Of a stretch of DNA of 64,000 nucleotides, positions 34,200 to 46,100 are shown in pieces. How positions within the stretch are numbered: the first letter of the stretch is position 1; every line of letters begins with the position of its first letter. The stretch comes from Ditylenchus dipsaci (Eukaryota; Nematoda; Chromadorea; Rhabditida; Anguinidae), in NCBI GenBank assembly GCA_004194705.1, contig SADC01000156.1:62001-126000 (forward strand), written 5' to 3'. The translations under genes and the position numbers were made by a program. The notes under the pieces are model-generated. The model was not told the origin of the DNA, ran no database searches, and saw only the letters and a list, made by a program, of their open reading frames with translations.

Positions 34200-37100
34200 G
34201 TCAGTTTTAGTAGATTAATTTGCAAGAGAAAATATCGCGATAGAAGACTGGTTGAGCATTACTTTGGTATTCTTCACTGAATCCAATATATTTATTTTTT
34301 AAAAGATGTGGTCATATCTATGCATATATTGATTTGCTTTTTCTAATCAGCCATCTACCTTTTTTAGTCATCTCCTGTAGAATAAACAAGAAAAATTCGA
34401 TTTAGCTATTTTTTGGAGTGACGTCGAAAAAGCCACCATTTTGGATTATTAGAGGTACGGGAAATTAGAGTAACAGGATTATATGTCTCTTATATATAAA
34501 GTCGATCAGAGGCGTAACCAGAATTCTTTTAACGGGAGGCGGTCTAAAGCACCTTGTAAGGTCATTTTACCTACACCTTTTTCGACTTTTACACTGTTAT
34601 TAATCTAAAATTTTTAACAAAAAAAATTAGAGGGCTGAAACCAGTGATATAAATCTTAGAATTTCGGCACCGCCACTAGCTCAAGGCACTGACTTCGAAA
34701 AATTCGGCCCCGGCAGCAGCTCAGGGCACCGACCGAAAATTTTCGGCACCAGCTCACGGCACGGTGCGGTGCCGTAAGATGCCTGGTGCCGGTGCCGCAT
34801 CGATGTAATTTCCATTTACTAGCATTGCGGCACCAGCACCGATTTACGGCACCTACTTTGAAAAATCGTCACCGGCACCAGCTCATGGCACCGACCCTGA
34901 AAATTTCGGCACCGGCTCACGGCACCAACTCCAAAAATATTGGCACCAGCTCGTGGCACGGTGTGGTGCCGTGAGCTGCCGGTGCCGGCGCTGCACCGGT
35001 GCCACTTATAACACTGGCTGAAGGCTGTTAAGATTCACCCTGAGTATTTATCTATAAAGTCGTCCGTTATAGAAAAAATACGCCCGTTATACAAGTAAAG
35101 GTTGTTTTTTCCAGACGTATAGATAGAAAAAATGATAATGGGAAGATTCGCGAGACAAACTTTCTACCAAAATCAGAACTGTTTTATTTACAATTTTGTA
35201 TATGATTTCTACGTTTAGAAAAAGACAGCTTTTTATCCTCATAAGTAATCATTGGATACTTATAGCAAGATTTCTTTCTTTTTTAATTTTCGATTCAATA
35301 GGGGATACCCAGAAAAATTGTTGCGCCATTTTTTTAAATAAATTTCGATCTCGTAATTGTTGGCGGTAAAAACTAAACAATTGTATGTTACACTTGTTCG
35401 TAATTATTTTTTCGTTAATTAGTTTTTAAATGTACTTGTATTGACAGTTGTTGGAAGATAAAAAGCGGCATTGCCTTCTGATCAACTCAGCCCAAGGCTC
35501 TGACTGTGGTCGGTTTACGGTACAGGCCATGAATGCAGCTGGAATTCGCCAATCCACGTGCATGCTAATTGTAGCTCCCGCACCTACTCCTGTGCCTGGA
35601 GGAGCCATCAGCATTGCGTTGGTTTTACCAAACTAAACCTACTTGTCAGTACAATCCAACCTAATTTTTTAGGAGTTCACCTGGACCACCCCAAACCCCA
35701 GTTGGCCCTTCAGCCCCCTACTTCCTTAAAGAACTGAAACATCAGCCCTTAAGAGCGGGAGCTCTGATGGTTTTGGAGGGTAGGGTGGTGGGCTTACCCA
35801 TACCTCAAATAGAATGGCTCAAGAATGGTCAGAAACTAGATAATTACAGGTGAGCTAATCAATTATTCAGCCTGAACTACTATAGAGAACCTATTCCAAT
35901 ACTTTTACGTTTAATAGCAGAATAGAGCTTGGAATAAGCGCATTATGTCCCTGTTTGCCTATCCATAGCTCTCATTCATAAATAATGAGACAGAAAAATT
36001 CGAGGATGAGAACTCAAAAAGCTTTGTTTTTCGTGTGATATTTTATTTATTTCACTTTAGACAATCCATATAATATTATTTTCTAGATAAAATTTTTTTC
36101 AAATTTATTTAAAATTCATTTTGCTGGACAGACATAACGTAGACCAGGCCAAAAAATTAGCGGGCCAAGCCGGCCAGGTTGGCCTGAGTAAAATTCAATC
36201 TATTTGTTGATATATGGCTTTTTGAAAATCATCAATTTCTTTAAAAAATGACCAAAATCCAAGCTTTCCTAATTTTTTCAGATTTTGGCCATTTTTAAAG
36301 AAATTGATTATTTTCAAAAAAAACCATATCTCAACACTCATATTTTTTTTTAACTTTCTGTGAAGTAGGTTTTGTAGATTTCGAGCTGCACTACAAGATA
36401 GCACTAAGCTGTTGTTAAAATTGTTTACGTAATGCTTATTAACAACCCCCTGAGCTGCCTAAGTTCATTGACCTATTTGCACCCTTTTTATTTAAGATCA
36501 AAAAATGGTTAATAGCTCATTTTGTAAGGCAAGAAAAGTTCTTTCTAATGGTATATTGAATTATCGAAAATGTCTGAAATTTAGTCAATAAAAAGTGGTT
36601 TTCAAAAAGGCCAGATAATTATGCATCAACTCAATAAAATCTTGTAAAAACACGACAATCAATGCATCCGTTGCAGACCAAGCTTTCGAAATACCATAAA
36701 TATTGCCGATTCCTTTTTCACCTTTTTTCTTCGAGATTAGAAAAATTCAGAGATATTTCTCACAAAAAACGTCTGCATCAATTGAGCATCGACGTTTCAA
36801 AAGTCACAGGAATTCTTCATTTAGAACCATCAGCTTGTTTTAGGATAAAAACAGAGTATGATGCTCAATCGGGCATCTGTCTATTGACCATTCCTCAGTT
36901 GTTCAAGGAAGACTTGGAGAGTACACTTGCCAGGCTAGTAACACCAATGGAACCACTGCCTCATCTGCTTATGTAACTTATATAAACAACCTAATTATCT
37001 CAAAAAGACAGCTTATTCAGATAATGCCTCGAGAGCAGTATGACAAGTGGTTCTCCGAGGAGCAGCACCAAGTCACTCAGGAGCGCAAACAGAAACTAAT

Positions 37101-40100
37101 AGCCAAAAACCAGGAGCAACAGCAGCCTGGACAAAAGAGACAGGCACAGCCAGCCCCATCACAGCAGCCTGTGGGTGGCAGGACCACGACACCACAATAC
37201 ATACAACGTCAACTTCAACCATCTTCGCCCTACAACAACAAAGATATTTGGGTGGTAGCAGTGCATTGCTTTCACCTCTTAATCTCTCTGACAGTGAAAA
37301 TAATGTAGGTTTTTTAGAAAAAGATGCATAGGTCGAAAAGATGAGACAATTCAATTTAAATTGTCATTTTGGCTTCATATAGGCATTCAACTTGAATTAT
37401 ATCAATTGACAATATTCTTTTCTACGCAACTTTTTTTAGTTCCAAAAACTAGTTTTACAAGTTAGGAAGAATTTATTCACGAATTTATTTATGAATTAAG
37501 AATTCTATTAATAAATGTCCCCAAAATAGGAATTTTCGGCCTCTATATGATAATTGGGGGTTTTTTGCCTTGGTCTCCCTCTTCTTTTTAAAGACTTTTT
37601 AGTCATTAGGATTAGGCAAGGATAGGATAGCGTATGTCAGGACAGACTCAAACGTACTTTAGACTCATGTTTGAGTCCGTCCTAACATACGCTGACCTAC
37701 CCTTGTCTAAGCTTAAGCCTAAAAATCACAATAAAAGACAACAGGCGGACCAAGCCAAACCTCTCCCCCTCTCCCCATTATCATATAGGGCCAAATTTTG
37801 TTTTAAATGAAATCTTGTTTACTTCAAGGCCGAAAATTAAAACTGAAAAACAAGTTTACTGCTGGCCATTCTCTTCGGGTCATCAGACACAAAGTCAGGA
37901 TTTCGGGTATCGGGCAGATTCTAGGTGTACGAAAATTTCTAGTACACGACAAGTCGGCCCATTAAAGTTTTCGATTTATGCGTTCTAAAAAAAAGTGTTT
38001 TGGCAGTTCTTTGTATCGTCATTTTATCTTTCGGTGCTGCCGCATCATCAGTGGCTTATGTAGGACGAATGATCTTCCACCAGCCGCAAGTCGGTCATCC
38101 TGTTGGCAGTTTGTAATTTTTTTCTGAATGAGGGAGATTTTAATTTCGGAAAATATCAATTATACAATCTCAATCATAATAAAATGATTTATTCGTGTTT
38201 TATCCTTTGATTTGCAGAACTGGCCAGAAAGTGAGCCAGAAGGTGACTCAAACACACCCCGTCGCCATCAACCTCCACTTCCTATAGCACCTATCTTCCG
38301 AAGTGGACTAAGAGGTCTTCGGTTGACAGAGGGCACTGATGCCATACTCCAATGCAGTGTAGTGGGTGTGCCCAAGCCTAAGGTTAAAACAACCATATTG
38401 CTAAAAAAATACCGAATTTGTATTTTAAGATCACTTGGCTCAAAAACAACCAAGCTCTAGACATCTCCACTAAAAACCCCGAGTGCTAGCTCAATACTCG
38501 GGTGCTTTGGCTATTCTTAAAATATCAATGATGACACCTGAAGATAGTGGAGAATACACAATTCTAGCTGAAAATGCTTCTGGAAAGGTTGACAATTTTT
38601 TATTTATTCAAAAAGTCAAAAAAATTTGTTTTTGTATTTTTTCAAATTTTCAAAGTTTTTTTTCTTTTTCACAGAACTGGTTTGCTGCCGTATTTTCTTT
38701 ATTAAACACCCATGGGGGATTATTTTTCAACCCCTAAAAATCAGAAAAATGCGAGACCGATTTCGAGATCTTTGGGTACTCAACCAAAATCTGAAAAGTG
38801 GAATTAGGAGTGCTCGTGCTAATCAATAAAACGCAAAAAACAGATTTGTAAAATGTTTGCTCTAGGCTGAGATATAAGGTCCATATGTGGGGGATTATTA
38901 GAGAGTGGGGGATATATAGAGAAAATACGGTATTTGAATAAAAAGTCTGGAAAAAATATGTAAACCCTTTTTCTACAGCTAATTTAAGCTAATCAAATTT
39001 GATATTTTTTCAGTTGATTTAGCCGAAACCTCGGGGAGTACCGATTAAATCAAAAAATCATGAAAATTATTTTCCAATTACGGCTTTATTTTATTCGCTT
39101 ATTAGAGATAATACGGTATGTGAATTCTTACTAAGTTAGCTACGAAAACGATAATCAGCTTAACAAAAAAGTAGATCAGATTAAGTGGACAAATAAAATA
39201 TTTATATTCCAAAAATACTTTTCATTTCAAGCTCCATTTACTTTGTTCCCCAAATTTTCACTTCTAATCATCCAATAATCCCTGGTCTTGGCTCTAGCTT
39301 GATTGGTTGATTAATTAGTGTTGGATGAAGGAAACTAAAACTCTTGATTTTTTTCGACTTTTATGTGAGTGCAAATGGTTCAGCAGATAATGAGAGTAAT
39401 TGCCAGTTTCCGGTGTGTCTGCCTTGGGAGACTAGGACTTCTGGTGCTTTTCTTTATGTCTAGCTATATTGGCTTAGCAGTGTTGGATTAAGTCTTTTGG
39501 GGATTGGAATCAAAAGGCAAAGATAGTGGGCAGACATCGTCAGCTTGTGGGGCTAGAGAAAAGTGGAGGTTTTGGAGGTGTAGAATAAGGAACACTTTCA
39601 CACCTAACCATTTGATGAGCTGGAAGAATATATCCCTCAATCATTTTGTTTATTGGAGCTAGTGTGGTATATAAAAAATTAAACAAATTATTCGTTCCTG
39701 GTTTTTGACATGGTCATTCATCAAAATAAAGAGTGAAAAACAGCTGCAAATAAAAAAAGAATTTTTTTGCAAAATTAATTACTCACCGATACAACTAATT
39801 CGATTTGGCTAGAGAGAAAAATAATAGACCGGGTATATTAATAGAAGGAATGGGAAAAATTCTGCTGGAGTTTCCATTTTTTCCATTTCCATTTTTGCAA
39901 GAACGTCAAAAATAAAATTTGTGTGGAATTTTCTGGTGCGGAATTTCGCCATGCCTAATGGAAATTTAAATGTATTTTATTCATTCATTGACTTATTTTA
40001 CTAACAACGGAACCGTTCGAACTGTCCCCCACCTAACTTTAATCTGATGCGTTCATCTCGTAGCCCATGGTCGATTTACTTAATGCAGGAAAGTCCTGGC

Positions 40101-43100
40101 GGCGGACAGAGACAAAAATTTTGAGTTCTAGGTCAAAGAAAGTCGAAAAACCCTCCGAAAACGCTAATTTTACATACTTCTGCACCCCGATGATTAGTTT
40201 TTTTGTCAATCATGTGGCCAATCTGATCATTATGACCTAATGTTACTTTTTGATTTCGCGTCGAACAGTGATATTTTTAGAAATTATTTGAAAGTTTTTC
40301 GAAATCGAAAATTTTGCGATCCATGCCATGTACCATGAAAATTTCGATTTTCAGAAAAAAATTCAAATAATTTCTGAAAACATCACTGTTAGACGTAGAA
40401 TCAAAAAGTAGTATAAGGTCATAATTATCAGATTTGCAACTTGATTGACAAAAAACTGAGCATTGGGATACATGAGTATCCAAAATTAGCGTTTGGGGGG
40501 GGGGGAGGGGGCGGTGTTTTCGACTTTCTTTGAACTAGAAATCAAAATTTGTCTCTGTCCGCCGCCAGGACTTTTCCTGCACTAAGTAATCGACCATGGG
40601 CTACAAAATGAACGCATCAGATTAAAGTTAGGCGGGGGGACTGTTCGAACGGTTTCCTTGTAAGTTCCCTAAGCCCTGTACCGTAAATGCTCTATTAAGT
40701 AGCCACTCTCTAATAACTACCCACCCCTCACTTTTTTACTAGGATTTTAGAGTTAGAGACGTTTTGATTAGCAATTTCAAGATTTTTTAGGACTTGAAAA
40801 ATAACTGCCATAGGTGCTTAATAGCACAATGCTTTAAACGCCATGAGCCCGAAAAATTTCTGAACTAAAATCAATGAGAATTTTAAATAAGGCATCAGTG
40901 AAAGAAAAAATAGAGTGTATTTAGAGCTACTACTGAAAACAAATTGAAAATGCAAACTTATACTTTAAATATTAAAAAATTTCATACTTCTGCAAAACTC
41001 CAAATCTTTTTTCAATTATTTCAAATCGGAAATTGATCAATCCAAATTCAACGAGGAACTCTTGACTTGTTCTCCTACTGTATTATTATATGGTCGGTGT
41101 TGGTATGTGCTGCTGCTAGTGGTGCTAATAAATCCTCAGAGGCCATCCATCAACTCTTTCATCTTCCGCCAATTAACTTGCTGCCCGATGGGGCAATCAA
41201 GGTGGGAGAATAACAACAACCAAAGCTTGCAAGCTGCATCTTTCACTAACTGAGCCATACATCCAGCCAAATCAATCAATACTTATATCTCTACTAATAC
41301 TATGTTCAGCAAATCTCAGTTTTCCGGCTTTGTAGACCCTCTTGAGATTGATTTTGGAGGAGTTAAACCAGGCGTATCTCTAAACCAATCCACAAAAAGA
41401 ACAAACAACAAAATAACAGAGAGTCTTCAAGCCTTGCTGCTTTCACTTCTCTGCCTAGTCTAAACTTTTGTTTTGCCCTGGAGGGCCTTATCTTGGTGTA
41501 AAGAAAGCAGCAGAGAAACAGAAATCTCCAATCAACAAGGTGTTCTTTTGTGTCCAGCTTGGACAGCTACTCCCACCCACTTTTTAAAGCGAGGCAAAAG
41601 TTCCAGAAGATTGGGCCTAAAATCGATGCAGTTATTTCAAATAGCTGAATTGTTTTAAAATGTTCTGCAAAATGGGGATGTCTCATGAACGTTTGGGCTG
41701 CTCTAAATAGAAAGGTCGCAATTCAAGTAAAATTGTTCTGACCTTTGATTTTTTCCAGCCAAAAAAAGCTGGAATTTTGGTACTTTTGTCGTTGACACCC
41801 CACACAATTTTTTGTTGTTTGAATTGGTGCCACTACCAACCGTATCAAAAACTTGGGTTAGACCCGAAAAAACAAGAATGTGGCAAGCACCGCTAAGTTT
41901 TCCATAGTATATTTCATATTTTGTTTTGTAAAAATAAAAAAATCAAAGGTGGGGTGTCAACGACAAAAGTACCAAAAAAAATACTAGGGCCATTACTTTT
42001 GTTTTTAGACCGTGCTGAAATTTTTAGATGCAACATTTTTTAATAAGCGGAAGAACACCTAAACTTATATTTATTCTACTGCAAATTTTTTTAGAGTTGA
42101 TATCTCCGATTATTTTATTTTCCATGTTTTACTTGATATAAATCTATCTGTGACAATAATATTTTAAAATATTACTTGTAGAATCTAGACCAGTGTTTTT
42201 GAGCTTGAAAAATTAAATTTTCTGAATTCATCATTCAGTTTTTTGTTCTTTTCGACTTTATTACACTTCATGGTATAAAGTTTGCAATTTATGATTTTAG
42301 ACTTGCATTATGTCTTTCTATGTTTAGCATCATTGGATTTATGTTTGAAATATAACATTCGCCGGGATAACTTGCCGCTGCTAAATTTTAACGGTTTACT
42401 TGAATTTATGCTATTTCTAGAACGATTTAATTTTTTCCTTAATTAATATTTAAATTACCATATTCACTTTATTAACTTTCCTTCTCAAAATTGACAAAAT
42501 TTAACTTACATGAATTTCTCAAAGGTTATTTGAAAAACATACTTTGTTGATTAACCCGGCGTTGCGATATAAACAAAAGTTTTGCAAAACTTAGAATCCG
42601 ATTAGTAACATCTGTATTAGAATTGCAATATTTTTTAAAAATGTTAAGAAAGACACTCGCAAAATATTTATTTTTCATTTATTTCTATGGCACCTCAATC
42701 TTCAGGAAATTTTCCAAGAAATTCAGCAGTTGTGATACAGTCAACCCTCGATTCAGCGTCACTCCCCCTTCTCAAGTTCGTTCCCACATAGGATACGACA
42801 CTTTTTTACCCTAATTTTTGAAAACCTTTTGCCAGTTGTCTTCGGTCAGTCTAGTCGCAAGTATTGCAAACATTTTAAGTTTGCCGATCTTATTTGTGAA
42901 TGACAAAAGTTTTGCCAAAAAGACCCGCGGGTACTCGATTTAACGTCACCCTTTTTCAAAATAGGGTGACGCTAAATAGATTAGCGGGTATTTTCGGCAA
43001 TTTTTTTTTCATCCACAAAGACGATCGGCAAAATTAGAATCCTTGCGATATTTGCGACTAGACTGACCGAAGACAGCTGGCAAAAGGTTTTAAATATTAG

Positions 43101-46100
43101 GGTAAAAAAGTTGGGGTAAAAAACGAACTTGAGGGGGTGACGTTAAATAGAGGCTGACTGTATTGGAGGTTGTTAATGTACAGAGGTTATACAGTTTTTA
43201 TCAACTTTTTGCAAGCGATATTCTTAATCCATCAGTAAAATCTTATTTACTTCCCAGCCTAAGCTTGAGCACTTGTTTTTCTAAGCTGTTTTTTATTTCC
43301 GTTGAAGCAGTAAAAAGAGGCTGTTGATGGGTGTTCGTTTTTGAGGCAATATATTGGTGATAAGAAATCTCAACTGACGCATATCTCCTACACCCACTCT
43401 CCTTGCTTAAACACTTGCATCCCCCATCGCACGCATATTTATTTACTTGCTTGTTCCAACAGGAATTTTGTTTGTGCATTGACTCATATCTGTTTTTATG
43501 GTTCCTTGGTGCTGATTAAATGTGCTTAATTCGGACATTGATTTGTGCTTATAATGATTCTTTGACCAATGGGTCTTGCAAATGTTTTTGCGAGCTAAGT
43601 AATTTGATCTGCCAAACGACTTAAGCCTGTTTTCAATTTGTATAAAGTAGTGGTGTAATGCGTAGTCATCTATGTGGGAACTTAGAACTTAAACTGTAGT
43701 AAATTAAGAAACAACGATTATAAGTCAATTTGTTGTAAGATATTGGCTTGTCAAAACAAAAATGAAAAAATGATAATAACACAAGATCTCAAAAAATATA
43801 AAAAGACACACATTTTTATTGGAAAGTTACAATAAATAGAAATAGTAAAAAATATATATTTATTCCATGCATATTATTTTCACATTTTGACCTGTCAATT
43901 TCATTTCATTTTTTACAATATAATTGTTTGTCGAATTTAAGGCGCAAAACTCAGCCCGAATCGAGGTCTACCCGCTTAATTTAACCCCTGTGAACGCCTC
44001 CTCCCTTCAAAGAAGAGTAGAGGCAGCAGTAGAACGAGAGACTACTACAAGCCAGTCTCTAAAAAGTGTTCACGCACCTAATCCACAGGCTTATTCACAA
44101 CAGTCCCAAACACAGGCTCAACAACAAGAGTTGTGCCGTAGAGAACAGGATCATCAACAAAGTCATCAGCTACAACTCCAAAAAGAGCGACAAAAACAGC
44201 TCTATTTACAGCAACAACAACAACAACAGCAACAGGAACAACAAAAAGGGTACAACAGCAAGAGAAAGAAGAACAAAGAAGGCAGGAACTTCAAAGACAA
44301 CAGGAACACCAGCGAGGAATACTTCTAAGACAGCAAGAAGAACAGAGAAGATTCCAACTAGAACAGCAACAACGAAGACTTCTTGAAGAGCAAAACCAAA
44401 GATTGCTCCAAGAGAATCAGAGAAGAAATCAAGAGTTAGAGCAACAGCGCATCAGGCAAGCAGAAAGAGAAAAGCAACTCTATCTGCAGCAACAACAACA
44501 CGACAGAGCAAGAGAAGCCAGTCGAGTTGTTCAAGTACAACAGCAACAGCATTGGCAACAGCAACCGGCGGTGATCAACACTAGAAATACCTATGTAAGT
44601 GAAAAAATTAAACAAAATGGACAATTTGAGCAATATAACGAAAATCACACCCCAAACATATTTTACCGAATTTATGCTTTCACCCTTGAAATTTTGGAAA
44701 GCTGATAAGCTTAACTGCTTTATACTTTTTTTCTTTTTGCTTCTTTCTTCCTAAATCACAGATTCCTAACAAAATTTTAATTCATTAAAGAAAGGGCCAC
44801 CTGTTTTGAATCGTCCCCCGCCAATGCAATTTTTTTTGCCTAATAATTCAACTTCTGTACGGATTTTTCAACTTGGTTTCTAACAAGGCCTAAAATTTAA
44901 TTTTAGGTATGGTTTTGTTAGAAATCAAGTTAAAAAATCGGTACAGAAGTACAATAATTGGGAATTTTGTCGAATCGGCGGGACAAACGTTGTCGGAGAC
45001 GGCAATGGCCCTTTAAAAGGATTTTTAAAAAGTTAGTGACAAAGGATTCCGAATGAAATGTCATTTTTGAAAAATTAATTCTCTTTATTAATTCCCATAT
45101 CAGCGCGTTTTAAAAAGAAAAGGTGGGGAGAAAAAGGGACCACCAGATTTTTTGAAACGTTTTATTTCCACTCATTTTGCGTCAAATCTAATTTTTATAA
45201 CCTTATATTACTTTTAAAAACTAGACAGAAAATTTAAAAAATCTAAACGAAAACGCATGTAAAATTTTTTATCAAGAAAGAAAACAACCCCTGGTCTGCA
45301 TTTTCTCCTTGTAACGCCCTGGTATACCGCTTTAAAGACTTTTCTCTTAAAAACAAAATTCGAAAAATAAAAAGGCAAGATTTAAGGAAAATGAGAAATC
45401 TTTTTAAAAAAGATCCCCGGTCAAACGTTTAAGAAAAAACTTGAGGCTGCTTATAAGTGTACAAAAGATTTCAAGGAGGGGAAAAGCCATTTAGATTTAA
45501 AAAAGTGGCTTCGGTGGCGCAGTGCGTAAGCGTTCGGGTTTTAGTCCAAAATCACGCACAGGTTCGATCCCGCATGCGTCCACTTCACTTTTTTCGGATT
45601 GTTTGACCAGTTCTAGGGGTAATTTGGGTCGCTGATTCCGAATCTAGCACTAAAAAAAGTCGAATTACCTCTAAAATCAGTCAAACAAGCCAAAAAAATA
45701 GCGTGCCACTACGCGGATCGAATGCACAATACCATTTTGGGCCAAAAAACAAATCGCTTACGCACTGCGCCACCGAGGTCACTTTTTAAGCTGAAAGGAC
45801 CATAGTTTATGAGCGCAGCGGCATGCGCAAAATTGAATTGGCGGGGACAGTTCTCTTTCGTCTCTCACTATACTCTAATGAGTCATTTCGAACGACTCCA
45901 AAGAGTATAGTAAGAGACGAAAGAGAAGTGTCCCCACCAATTCAAATTTCGCGCACGCCGCTGCGCGCAAAAATTTTGGTCCTTTAAATGGCTTTTCCCC
46001 CTCCTTTAAATCTTTCGTACACTTCTAAGCCGCCCCAAGTTTTTTACCTCCTTTCCCCCACCTTTAATAATAATGTTTTAATGAAAATCCGAACTTTCGG

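Larger units (their letters stand above)
38588..43941. other. Largest kettin intron, 5.35 kb, repeat-rich, no exon seen
   Basis: It contains MITEs at 40004-40661, 41740-41985 (hairpin) and 42738-43160, and fragments of the TACCGTATTTTCTCTAAT family. I searched both strands for Ig or other exon signals and found none. Confidence 0.65.

Noticed and set aside
44066..44386. A separate Asn/Lys/Arg-rich ORF
   Set aside because: It is an off-frame reading of the Gln-rich kettin exon; the kettin frames on either side of the AAAAAGGG break are the supported ones.
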